A stretch of 14,467 nt of DNA, taken from assembly GCA_002404795.1 (NCBI GenBank), contig DHKK01000200.1:1-14467 (forward strand). Reading direction: 5' to 3'. This stretch comes from Clostridiales bacterium UBA4696 (GTDB lineage: Bacteria; Bacillota; Clostridia; Oscillospirales; Oscillospiraceae). The position numbers and the translations under genes were made by a program. How positions within the stretch are numbered: the stretch's first letter is position 1; every line of letters starts with the position of its first letter. A model generated the notes under the pieces. It had not been told where the DNA came from. It saw only the letters and a list, made by a program, of their open reading frames with translations, and ran no database searches. This document shows, in pieces, positions 1-6,868 of this stretch.

Positions 1-33
1 GACCGTTTCAACAAGAAATACGGCCTGAAGTAA
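1..33 (+). CDS. C-terminal end of an unidentified protein (partial, cut by window start)
   Basis: Frame 1 reads DRFNKKYGLK followed by a TAA stop at 31-33. An intrinsic terminator begins 7 bp after the stop, which supports this being the true end of a gene that enters from the left. Ten residues are too few to recognise a family. The tail is basic and carries no motif. It is on the same strand as hflX, but the terminator between them makes co-transcription unlikely. Confidence 0.6.
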   Translation, partial: DRFNKKYGLK

Positions 34-40
34 GAAGACA

Positions 41-71
41 GTCCGCACCGCGTATCGGTGCGGACTTTTTT
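41..71 (+). terminator. Intrinsic terminator after the partial gene
   Basis: A perfect 10-bp stem (GTCCGCACCG at 41-50 and CGGTGCGGAC at 56-65) closes a 5-nt loop and runs directly into six T residues. It separates the upstream gene from hflX. Confidence 0.93.
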
Positions 72-112
72 CATATATGTCGCAATTTGCAAGAAACTGA
101 CGGAAACGATAC

Positions 113-1378
113 ATGGAAGAACTGAATCAGAAACGAATCGACCGGGCCGTGCTCGTCGGACTCAACGCGGACTGCTTTCCAAAGGAACAGACCGCGACGG
201 AGACGACGCTCGATGAGCTCGAAGCCCTGCTCAATACCGCCGGCGGCGAATGCGCCGGCAAGATCCTGCAGAACAAGCACACGCCCGACCCCCGCTCATT
301 CATCGGCGAGGGCAAGGCTGAGGAGGTGCGCCAGCTGGTCCTGTCCACGGACGCGAACATGGTCATTTTCGATAACGACCTCACACCCTCGCAGACGCGC
401 ACGCTGGAGGATATTCTAAAGACCACCGTGCTCGACCGCAGCGCGCTCATCCTCGACATCTTCGCCCAGCGGGCCAAGACGCGCGAGGGCAAGCTCCAGG
501 TCGAGCTGGCGCAGTATCAGTATTACCTGCCCCGGCTCACCGTATGGAATGAGGAGATGGGCCGCCTCGGCGGCGGCATCGGCACGAGAGGCCCGGGCGA
601 AACGCAGCTCGAGACCGACAAGCGCTACATCCGCTCGCGCATCCAGAAGCTGCGCGAAAATCTGGAAGACGTGCGCAAGGTCCGCGCCGAGCAGCGCAGA
701 AGACGGCAGAAAAACGATCTGCCCGTCGTCGCCCTCGTGGGCTACACGAACGCGGGCAAATCGACGCTGCTCAACCGCCTGACCGGCGCCGACATCCCCG
801 CCAACGACCGCCTGTTCGACACGCTCGACACCACCACGCGGCAGCTGACGGTCTCCGACACCTGCCAGGCGCTGCTGTCGGACACGGTCGGCTTCATCGC
901 CAAGCTGCCGCACCATCTGGTCGAGGCCTTCCGCGCCACGCTCGAGGAGCTGGAATACGCGGATCTTCTCATCCACGTCATCGACAGCGCCGACCCGGAG
1001 CGCGACGACCACATCGCGGTCGTCGACCGCCTGATTGCGGAGCTTGCAAAGCCCGGCACGCCGGTATTGGAATGCTACAACAAGTGCGATCTTGTCGCCG
1101 ACGACGAGATCCCGCGCGGGCAGGACAAGGTCGCCATCTCCGCCGCGAGCGGCTTCGGCCTCGATGCGCTCAAAGAAACCGTCGAGCAGCTGCTCGGCCG
1201 GGGCAAGCACCATGTGAAGCTCCTGCTGCCGTATGCGGTCGGCGGCATGGTCGCCGCGCTGCACGACACGGCACAGGTTCTGTCCAGCAGCTATACGGAA
1301 AACGGAATCGAACTTGACGCCATCGTCGATGAAACCTTGTTCGGCAGATTGCGTCAGTATGTAACAGAGGAAGTCTGA
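113..1378 (+). CDS. hflX: GTPase HflX
   Basis: HflX is a ribosome-associated GTPase. In studied bacteria it binds the large subunit and splits stalled or hibernating 70S ribosomes, for example after heat or antibiotic stress. The 421-residue product has the family's N-terminal domain and then the glycine-rich HflX signature GGGIGTRGPGETQLE (about residues 153-167). The GTPase domain follows, with G1 GYTNAGKST (210-218), the G2 region DTTTR, G3 DTVGF (257-261), G4 NKCD (323-326) and G5 SAASG (343-347). All nucleotide-binding motifs are intact and the length is normal. The start at 113 keeps the conserved RAVLVGL stretch near the N-terminus, but the ribosome binding site is weak (GGAAA, about 7 bp upstream). 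The stop overlaps the start of the next gene by one base, so the two are probably translationally coupled. Confidence 0.95.
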   Translation: MEELNQKRIDRAVLVGLNADCFPKEQTATETTLDELEALLNTAGGECAGKILQNKHTPDPRSFIGEGKAEEVRQLVLSTDANMVIFDNDLTPSQTRTLEDILKTTVLDRSALILDIFAQRAKTREGKLQVELAQYQYYLPRLTVWNEEMGRLGGGIGTRGPGETQLETDKRYIRSRIQKLRENLEDVRKVRAEQRRRRQKNDLPVVALVGYTNAGKSTLLNRLTGADIPANDRLFDTLDTTTRQLTVSDTCQALLSDTVGFIAKLPHHLVEAFRATLEELEYADLLIHVIDSADPERDDHIAVVDRLIAELAKPGTPVLECYNKCDLVADDEIPRGQDKVAISAASGFGLDALKETVEQLLGRGKHHVKLLLPYAVGGMVAALHDTAQVLSSSYTENGIELDAIVDETLFGRLRQYVTEEV

Positions 1379-2004
1379 TGGAGCAGCTCTGGATCCCCGC
1401 GGGGGAGGGAAATTCGGAATATATCGAAAAAAAATCCCGCTTTCTCGGTCTCGTCCTCCCCGTGACGACCGAGGCAGAGGCCCGGGCGCAGCTCGAGGCC
1501 GTCAAGAAGCGGGAATATGACGCCCGGCACAACTGCTGGGCCTACGTCCTGCACACCGGCCAGAAGCGCTACAGCGACGACGGCGAGCCGCAGGGCACCG
1601 CCGGACAGCCGATCCTGAACGTGCTCGAGCGTGAGGGCGTACAGGATGTGCTGTGCGTCGTGACGCGGTACTTCGGCGGCATCCTGCTCGGCGCGGGCGG
1701 GCTCTGCCGGGCCTACACCAAGGCCGCGAAGGACGCGCTGGACGACGCGGGCATCTCCGAGCTCCGCCCGTGGAGCGTACTGCGGCTGGATTGCCCCTAC
1801 GCGCTGTTTGAGCGCGTGAAGCTCGAGACAGACAAGCGCGGCGGGCTGGTCCGGGACGCGGACTACGGCGCGCAGATCGCAATGACCCTCCTTCTGCCGG
1901 AGCCGGAGGAAGCCGCATTCCGAAAGGCCCTGCAGGAGCTTTCCGCCGGGAGCCTTGCGCCGGAAACGACCGGCACGGAGCTGCGCGGCGTGCGCATCCG
2001 GTGA
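1378..2004 (+). CDS. YigZ/IMPACT family protein (UPF0029)
   Basis: The 208-residue product belongs to the YigZ/YvyE family, related to the N-terminal domain of eukaryotic IMPACT. Its biochemical role is not settled; the yeast homologue Yih1 acts in translation control. The family core is clear: YDARHNCWAY (47-56), SDDGEPQGTAGQP (66-78) and RYFGGILLGAGGLCRAY (97-113). The C-terminal part from about residue 130 fits the family's second small ferredoxin-like domain. The ATG at 1378 shares its A with the hflX stop (TGATG), and AGAGGAAG lies just upstream inside hflX, so it is probably expressed together with hflX. Pairing with a ribosome-acting GTPase is consistent with a translation-linked role, but that is inference. 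Confidence 0.9.
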   Translation: MEQLWIPAGEGNSEYIEKKSRFLGLVLPVTTEAEARAQLEAVKKREYDARHNCWAYVLHTGQKRYSDDGEPQGTAGQPILNVLEREGVQDVLCVVTRYFGGILLGAGGLCRAYTKAAKDALDDAGISELRPWSVLRLDCPYALFERVKLETDKRGGLVRDADYGAQIAMTLLLPEPEEAAFRKALQELSAGSLAPETTGTELRGVRIR

Positions 2005-2092
2005 GAGGCCATCGTTTTTCAAAAAAATTCACGCAAATTCCACACGGAATTCAAAATTTCCGTTTATTCTGACATTGTAAGGTGGGATCGAT

Positions 2093-3097
2093 ATGACCGT
2101 GCGCGAACGGATGGAGCAGGAGGAATATGACGTTCTCTCCCCGAAGGCCCAGAAGGCCGCCGAGACGAAGGGCCGCCCCTCGCCGGAGGAGGATAACGAC
2201 GTGCGCACCTGCTACCAGCGCGATGCCGACCGCATCCTGCACAGCAAGTCCTTCCGCCGGCTGATGCACAAGACGCAGGTCTTCCTCTCGCCGGAGGGCG
2301 ACCATTACCGCACCCGCATGACCCACACGCTGGAGGTCGCGCGCATCGCGCGGACGATCTGCCGCGGGCTGCGGCTCAATCAGGATCTGGCGGAGGCCGC
2401 GGCCTACGGCCACGACCTGGGCCACACGCCGTTCGGCCACGCGGGCGAAAAGGCGCTTTCCAGCATGATGGAAAAGCCGTTCCGCCACAACGAGCAGTCG
2501 CTGCGCGTGGTGGACAAGCTCGAGCGCGGCGGCACGGGGCTGAATCTGACCTACGAGGTCCGTATGGGCATTCTCGGCCACACCGGAGATTTTATCCCCG
2601 AGACGCTCGAGGGCCAGATCGTGCGCACGTCCGACCGCATCGCGTATATCAACCACGACATCGACGACGCCATGCGCGCCGGGATCCTGACCGAGGCCGA
2701 TATCCCGCCAGAGATCGCGGAGATCCTCGGCCATTCGCACTCGCAGCGGATCAACACGCTCGTCGAGAATATGATCGACAACACGATCGCCACCGGCACG
2801 CTCGGCATGCAGCCGGAGATCGCGCAGGCGATGGACCGGCTGCGCACGTTCATGTTCGCCCGGGTCTACACCAATCCCGTTGCCAAGGGCGAGGAGACCA
2901 AGGCGAAGGACATGCTCTGCCGTCTCTTTGAATATTACATGCGGCGCCCGGAAAAGCTCCCGGCGGATTTTCTGCCGCAGCTGGATTTTGACGGCATGGA
3001 GCGCATCGTCTGCGACTACATCGCCGGCATGACCGACCGCTACGCGGTCTACAAGTATTCCGAGCTCTTCATCCCCACGACGTGGCAGGTGCGATAG
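2093..3097 (+). CDS. dgt: Deoxyguanosinetriphosphate triphosphohydrolase-like protein (HD domain)
   Basis: This is a dNTP triphosphohydrolase that cleaves dNTPs to the deoxynucleoside and triphosphate, limiting the cytosolic dNTP pool. The 334-residue protein has the HD metal site: His78 in HTLEVARIAR, His107-Asp108 in YGHDLGHTPFGH, and Asp181 in TSDRIAYINHDIDDA. The N-terminal CYQRDADRILHSKSFRRLMHKT stretch (about 42-63) is typical of the family. The length matches the short 'type 2' Dgt-like proteins of Firmicutes rather than the roughly 500-residue E. coli Dgt. The ATG has a good site AAGGTGGG (2079-2086), 6 bp upstream. The 88-bp gap after the yigZ-like gene is AT-rich but shows no convincing -35/-10 pair. 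Being directly upstream of dnaG is common in Clostridia and fits a replication-linked role. Confidence 0.93.
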   Translation: MTVRERMEQEEYDVLSPKAQKAAETKGRPSPEEDNDVRTCYQRDADRILHSKSFRRLMHKTQVFLSPEGDHYRTRMTHTLEVARIARTICRGLRLNQDLAEAAAYGHDLGHTPFGHAGEKALSSMMEKPFRHNEQSLRVVDKLERGGTGLNLTYEVRMGILGHTGDFIPETLEGQIVRTSDRIAYINHDIDDAMRAGILTEADIPPEIAEILGHSHSQRINTLVENMIDNTIATGTLGMQPEIAQAMDRLRTFMFARVYTNPVAKGEETKAKDMLCRLFEYYMRRPEKLPADFLPQLDFDGMERIVCDYIAGMTDRYAVYKYSELFIPTTWQVR

Positions 3098-3113
3098 TCC
3101 TGCATTTGTACGC

Positions 3114-3220
3114 TGTAGGGGCCGATGCCTACATCGGCCCGTTGGGGGATCCCGAATTCGCCGCAGACTTCCGTAAAATCAGATGATCCTGCCGGGTCGA
3201 TGTGGGCATCGACCCCTACA
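3114..3220 (+). repeat. Miniature inverted-repeat (MITE-like) element with two hairpins
   Basis: A 107-bp element fills most of the dgt-dnaG gap. Its ends, 3114-3141 and 3193-3220, are inverted copies matching at 25 of 28 positions and beginning TGTAGGGG. Each end also folds on itself. The left hairpin is GGGCCGATG-CCTA-CATCGGCCC (3119-3140). The right hairpin is GGGTCGATG-TGGG-CATCGACCC (3194-3215). The 51-bp centre has no coding capacity. There is no target-site duplication that I can see. Neither hairpin is followed by a T run, so they are not intrinsic terminators. I recall similar TGTAGGGG-ended repeats as dispersed elements in gut Clostridia, but only one copy is present here. Confidence 0.75.
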
Positions 3221-3227
3221 CACTTTG

Positions 3228-3235
3228 AAAGGAGG
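3228..3235 (+). promoter_or_regulatory. Ribosome binding site that fixes the dnaG TTG start
   Basis: AAAGGAGG ends 8 bp before TTG at 3244. This near-perfect site, together with the reading MAFPQPFLDALIDRNPIDEVV at the expected DnaG N-terminus, decides for the TTG start. It lies 7 bp beyond the end of the inverted-repeat element. Confidence 0.88.
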
Positions 3236-3243
3236 CCGGACCC

Positions 3244-4989
3244 TTGGCATTTCCGCAGCCGTTTCTTGACGCGCTCATCGACCGCAATCCCATCGACGAG
3301 GTCGTGGGACAATATGTGAGCCTGACGCGCCGGGGCTCGAACCTCTTCGGCCTCTGCCCGTTCCACTCGGAGAAGACCGCTTCGTTCTCCGTCGCCCCGG
3401 ACAAGGGCATCTATTACTGCTTCGGCTGCCACGCGGGCGGCGGCGTGGTCAACTTCATCATGCAGATCGAGGGGCTGGATTTCCCCGACGCCGTCCGCTT
3501 CCTCGCCAAGCGCGCAGGGATGGAGGTGCCGGAGGACGAGGCCTACCACTCGCAGTATCAGAAGCAGGAGCGTCTGTGGGCCCTGTGCAAGGACGCGGCG
3601 CGGTTTTTCCGCCAGCAGCTGTTTTCCCCCGTGGGCAAGCCCGCGCAGGCGTACATACAAAAGCGGGCGCTCAGCATGGACACCGTCAAGCGCTTCGGCC
3701 TCGGCTTCAGCCCGGACGCGTGGGCAGAGCTTACGGACGCGATGAAGGAAAAGGGCTACCGGCTCGACGAGCTCATCGACGCCGGGCTCTCCATCCGGGG
3801 CAAAAACGGCGGCGTGTATGACCGCTTCCGCAACCGCCTCATGTTCCCCATCATCGACATCCGGGGGAACGTCATCGGCTTCGGCGGCCGCGTGATGGAC
3901 GATTCGACGCCCAAATACCTCAACTCGCCGGAGACGCTCATCTTCAACAAGCGCAAGAATCTCTTCGCGCTCAACGTCGCCCGCAAGAGCAAGCAGGGCC
4001 GCATCATCCTCACCGAGGGCTATATGGACGCCATCGCCCTGCACCAGTACGGGTTCGACTGCGCCGTGGCCTCGCTCGGCACGTCGCTGACGGAGGAGCA
4101 CGCGAACATCCTCGCCAAGTACACCAATCAGGTCATCCTGACCTACGACGGCGACGAGGCCGGACAGAACGCCACGCGCCGCGCCATCCCGATGCTCGAA
4201 AAGACCGGCATCCAGGTGCGCGTCCTGCGGATGCAGGGAGCGAAGGACCCGGACGAATTTCTGAAAAAATACGGCGCGCAGCGCTTCGAGGTCCTGCTCG
4301 ACAGCTGCCAGAACCAGGCCGAATACCGGCTCGACAGTCTCCGGCGCAAATTTGACCTGACACTCGACGAGCAGCGCGTGGAATTTCTCTCGCAGGCCGC
4401 CGCGCTCATCGCCTCGTTCCCGAACGCGGTGCAGCGCGAGATCTACGGCCGCCGCGCAGCCGAGGCCGCCGGCATCACGCCCGAGGCCATGCAGCTGGAG
4501 GTCAAAAAGGCCTACCGCAAGTCCCGCGCCATCGAAAAGCGCAAACGCGAAGCGCAGCAGCTCGACATCGCGCGCCAGCGCGCGCCGAAGATCCGCGCCA
4601 TCCGCTATGACAACCTGCGCTCGGCCACGGCCGAAGAGGGGCTCATCTGTATGCTCCTGCGCGAGCCGGAGCTGATCGCGGGCGTGAAGCTCCCGGCGGA
4701 GGCATGCTCGGTCGATCTGTTCGGCCGGGTGCTGACGCAGCTTCGCCAGCGGGTGCAGTCCGGCCGGCCGGTCTCACTCGCCGCGATGGAGGGAGAATTC
4801 ACCCCGGAGGAGATGTCGCACCTGTCGTATATCCTGAGCAAGGATACATCCCCGCTCTCGGATGAGGCGCTCGCGGATTATCTGCGCGTGATCCAGGAAG
4901 AATATGAGGGCCGGACCCGCACCCGCTCGGAAGACAGCCTGCGGCTGCTCGCCGAGCAGAAGAGATCGACAAAACAGTATGGAGGGTAA
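3244..4989 (+). CDS. dnaG: DNA primase DnaG
   Basis: DnaG makes the RNA primers for chromosome replication at the fork, working with the DnaB/DnaC helicase. The 581-residue protein shows the CHC2 zinc finger (Cys38, His41, Cys59, Cys62, in CPFH and YYCFGCH). The RNA polymerase core follows, with toprim acidic residues Glu258 in TEGYMDA and Asp302/Asp304 in YDGDEAG. A C-terminal helicase-binding region lies beyond about residue 450. The length is normal for Firmicutes. Translation begins at TTG, supported by AAAGGAGG 8 bp upstream. The stop is 3 bp from the rpoD start, and the rpoD ribosome binding site lies within the last dnaG codons, so the two genes are one operon as in the macromolecular synthesis operon of many bacteria. 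rpsU, which accompanies them in some species, is absent here. Confidence 0.97.
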   Translation: MAFPQPFLDALIDRNPIDEVVGQYVSLTRRGSNLFGLCPFHSEKTASFSVAPDKGIYYCFGCHAGGGVVNFIMQIEGLDFPDAVRFLAKRAGMEVPEDEAYHSQYQKQERLWALCKDAARFFRQQLFSPVGKPAQAYIQKRALSMDTVKRFGLGFSPDAWAELTDAMKEKGYRLDELIDAGLSIRGKNGGVYDRFRNRLMFPIIDIRGNVIGFGGRVMDDSTPKYLNSPETLIFNKRKNLFALNVARKSKQGRIILTEGYMDAIALHQYGFDCAVASLGTSLTEEHANILAKYTNQVILTYDGDEAGQNATRRAIPMLEKTGIQVRVLRMQGAKDPDEFLKKYGAQRFEVLLDSCQNQAEYRLDSLRRKFDLTLDEQRVEFLSQAAALIASFPNAVQREIYGRRAAEAAGITPEAMQLEVKKAYRKSRAIEKRKREAQQLDIARQRAPKIRAIRYDNLRSATAEEGLICMLLREPELIAGVKLPAEACSVDLFGRVLTQLRQRVQSGRPVSLAAMEGEFTPEEMSHLSYILSKDTSPLSDEALADYLRVIQEEYEGRTRTRSEDSLRLLAEQKRSTKQYGG

Positions 4990-4992
4990 GCT

Positions 4993-6174
4993 ATGGGAAA
5001 AGAACTGGAACTTCTGCAGAAAATGGAACTGACCGCTGAAAACCGGCAAAAGCTCGAGACCCTTATCACCGAGGCGAAAAAGACCGGCAAGGTCTCCTCC
5101 AAGCATCTGGTCGAAACGCTCGACGATGTCGACGCCACACAGGCGCAGACCGAGCAGTTCTATGACATTCTGGAGCAGGCCGGGATCGAGATCGACGTGT
5201 CGGACGTGCTGGATCTGATCGGCTCGGCCGACATGGACAACCCCACGCTCAGCGAAATGCAGGCCATCGAGGACGAGGGCCTGCCCGAGGATCTGGAAAC
5301 GCCCGAGGCCCTGCCCGAGGACGTGGAAAATGCCAAGCTCGACGACCCCGTGCGCATGTACCTCAAGGAGATCGGCCGCATCAAGCTCCTCTCGCCCGAA
5401 GAAGAGCAGAAGGTCGCAAGAGATATGGTCGAGGGCGACGAAAAGACCCGCGCAGCCGCGCGCAAGCGCATGTCCGAGGCGAATCTGCGGCTCGTCGTGT
5501 CGATCGCCAAGCGCTATGTCGGCCGCGGGATGCAGCTGCTCGACCTCATCCAGGAGGGCAATCTGGGCCTCATGAAGGCCGTGGAAAAATTCGACTATAC
5601 GAAGGGCTATAAATTCTCCACCTACGCCACCTGGTGGATCCGCCAGTCGATCACGCGCGCCATCGCCGACCAGGCCCGCACGATCCGCATCCCCGTGCAC
5701 ATGGTGGAGACCATCAACCGGGTGCTGCGCACCTCGCACGCGATGGTGCAGAAGCTCGGCCGCGAGCCGACGACGAAGGAGATCGCCGACGAGCTGCATA
5801 TCGAGCAGAGCAAGGTCGAAGAGGTCCTGAAGATCGCGCAGGAGCCCGTCTCCCTCGAAACGCCCATCGGCGAGGAGGAAGACAGCCATCTCGGCGATTT
5901 CATCCAGGACGATGAGGCCTCCCAGCCGTCGGAGGAGGCCAGCTATACCCTGCTGCGCGAGCAGCTCGAGGAGGTCCTGTCCACGCTGACGCCGCGGGAG
6001 GAGCAGGTGCTGCGCATGCGCTTTGGTCTGGTCGACGGCAAGCCGCACACGCTCGAGGAGGTCGGCAAGCAGTTCGACGTCACGCGCGAGCGGATCCGCC
6101 AGATCGAATCCAAGGCCCTGCGCAAGCTGCGCCATCCGTCGAGAAGCAAAAAGCTCCGCGACTTCCTGAATTGA
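4993..6174 (+). CDS. rpoD: RNA polymerase primary sigma factor SigA/RpoD
   Basis: This is the housekeeping sigma factor that directs RNA polymerase to -35/-10 promoters. In the 393-residue protein, region 1.1 occupies the first 90 or so residues and is followed by an acidic linker (about 97-115). Region 1.2 begins at DDPVRMYLKEIG (about 117). Region 2 includes NLRLVVSIAKRYVGRGM and the -10 recognition helix YATWWIRQSITRAIADQ (about 211-227). Region 3 follows, and region 4 has the helix-turn-helix TLEEVGKQFDVTRERIRQIE (about 353-372). Length and layout match Bacillus SigA. The ATG at 4993 has GGAGG about 8 bp upstream, inside the dnaG end. No clear terminator follows, so some read-through into acpP is possible. 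Confidence 0.97.
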   Translation: MGKELELLQKMELTAENRQKLETLITEAKKTGKVSSKHLVETLDDVDATQAQTEQFYDILEQAGIEIDVSDVLDLIGSADMDNPTLSEMQAIEDEGLPEDLETPEALPEDVENAKLDDPVRMYLKEIGRIKLLSPEEEQKVARDMVEGDEKTRAAARKRMSEANLRLVVSIAKRYVGRGMQLLDLIQEGNLGLMKAVEKFDYTKGYKFSTYATWWIRQSITRAIADQARTIRIPVHMVETINRVLRTSHAMVQKLGREPTTKEIADELHIEQSKVEEVLKIAQEPVSLETPIGEEEDSHLGDFIQDDEASQPSEEASYTLLREQLEEVLSTLTPREEQVLRMRFGLVDGKPHTLEEVGKQFDVTRERIRQIESKALRKLRHPSRSKKLRDFLN

Positions 6175-6203
6175 CCCGAAACAGATTATTTACACTTTTC
6201 TTC

Positions 6204-6231
6204 TTGACATCCGGGAAAATATTCGTATCAT
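6204..6231 (+). promoter_or_regulatory. Sigma-A promoter for acpP (and probably the SRP RNA)
   Basis: A perfect -35 box TTGACA (6204-6209) is separated by 16 bp from TATCAT (6226-6231, 5 of 6 to consensus). Transcription should start near 6238, about 30 nt before the acpP start. No comparable promoter is visible between acpP and the SRP RNA, so this one may serve both. Confidence 0.85.
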
Positions 6232-6254
6232 AGTCTTATGCAAATTGAAACCTT

Positions 6255-6260
6255 GGAGGA
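6255..6260 (+). promoter_or_regulatory. Ribosome binding site that fixes the acpP start
   Basis: GGAGGA lies 7 bp before the ATG at 6268. An in-frame ATG at 6238 would fall at the predicted transcription start and lacks a ribosome binding site, so it is not the start. Confidence 0.88.
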
Positions 6261-6267
6261 ATTCAGG

Positions 6268-6486
6268 ATGTTTGAGAAAATTCAGGCGTATCTGGCCTCG
6301 CAGCTGGACATTCCGGCCGATGAGATCACCCGCGACACCACGTTTGAAAGTCTGGGCGTCGATTCTCTGGATACCGTCGAAATGGTCATGGATCTGGAGG
6401 AGCAGCTGGGCGTCGATCTCGAGCTTGAGGACAAGATCGCGACCGTCGGCGAGCTCGTCGATTTCGTCGAAAGCAAACTGGACTGA
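6268..6486 (+). CDS. acpP: Acyl carrier protein
   Basis: ACP carries growing fatty acyl chains as thioesters on a phosphopantetheine arm during type II fatty acid synthesis in the cytosol. The 72-residue acidic protein has the attachment site Ser33 in the GVDSLDTVEMVM motif, which also forms the recognition helix used by partner enzymes. The start was set at 6268 by GGAGGA 7 bp upstream. This gives MFEKIQAYLASQLDIP, the usual ACP N-terminus. It has its own TTGACA/TATCAT promoter. No fab, plsX or rnc gene is next to it. Instead the SRP RNA begins about 14 bp after the stop. It could serve a specialised pathway, but nothing in the neighbourhood points to one, so the housekeeping role is the likely one. 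Confidence 0.95.
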   Translation: MFEKIQAYLASQLDIPADEITRDTTFESLGVDSLDTVEMVMDLEEQLGVDLELEDKIATVGELVDFVESKLD

Positions 6487-6499
6487 ATCGTCATTGTCA

Positions 6500-6804
6500 C
6501 GGCGAGGTGCGTGGCAAGGCTGCACTACTTGGGGAGATAGCGGTGCCCTGTTACCCGCAATCCGCTACAGCGGGGAGGAATTCCCGACCGAGGGTGTATG
6601 CTGTGTCGTCTGACCCGGATAAGCGGTGTTGAAGATCTGGTCTTGCGCAATAGGGCTCTGTGAATCGTGTCAGGTGGGGAACCAAGCAGCACTAAGCAGA
6701 CCACCCTGTGTGCCGCAAGGTTGCCGTTTCGGAGCTGGCTGTCCGGGTAACGGATGTAGCATCCATTCGGAGAAGGGTGTGCAGTCCTGCCATGCACCTC
6801 GTCA
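6500..6804 (+). ncRNA. ffs: Signal recognition particle RNA, bacterial large (Bacillus) type
   Basis: This is the RNA core of the signal recognition particle, which binds Ffh and targets membrane and secreted proteins to the translocon. The 5' end (6503-6525) pairs with the 3' end (about 6779-6801) in a long closing helix that tolerates a few G-U or mismatched pairs. The Alu domain near the 5' end contains GGTGCCCTGTTACCCGCAAT, close to the Bacillus subtilis scRNA. The S domain carries the Ffh-binding core GTGTCAGG...AAGCAGCACTAAG (about 6667-6695), with GGAA tetraloop 6678-6681 closed by GG/CC. The TGTGCCGCA stretch that follows is also as in Bacillus. At about 305 nt it is slightly longer than the 271-nt Bacillus RNA. 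The exact ends are estimates from the helix. It lies right after acpP with no obvious promoter of its own and is followed by a strong terminator. Confidence 0.93.
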
Positions 6805-6822
6805 GCTTTCCGCATGAAAATA

Positions 6823-6862
6823 CGCGCAGTCGGGATCCCCCGGCTGCGCGTTTTCTGTTTTT
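6823..6862 (+). terminator. Intrinsic terminator after the SRP RNA
   Basis: A 12-bp stem (CGCGCAGTCGGG at 6823-6834 with CCCGGCTGCGCG at 6839-6850, one G-U pair) closes a 4-nt loop and is followed by TTTTCTGTTTTT. It sits 7 bp before the end of the convergent oxidoreductase gene. In the opposite direction the hairpin is followed only by TATTTTC, so it may also act, more weakly, for that gene. Confidence 0.93.
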
Positions 6863-6868
6863 CACATC

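Noticed and set aside
87..115. TTGCAA at 87-92 as a -35 box for hflX
   Set aside because: The matching -10 would overlap the start codon, so it would require a leaderless transcript without other support.
2005..2092. Promoter for dgt in the AT-rich gap
   Set aside because: TATTCT at 2065-2070 has no acceptable -35 box at 16-18 bp.
4774..6135. Long minus-strand open frame opposite rpoD (453 codons)
   Set aside because: Leu/Asp/Arg-rich shadow of a GC-rich gene with no recognisable domain; rpoD is unambiguous on the other strand.
6238..6267. In-frame ATG at 6238 as the acpP start
   Set aside because: It coincides with the predicted transcription start, has no ribosome binding site, and adds 10 residues not seen in ACPs; the sequence includes the real ribosome binding site.
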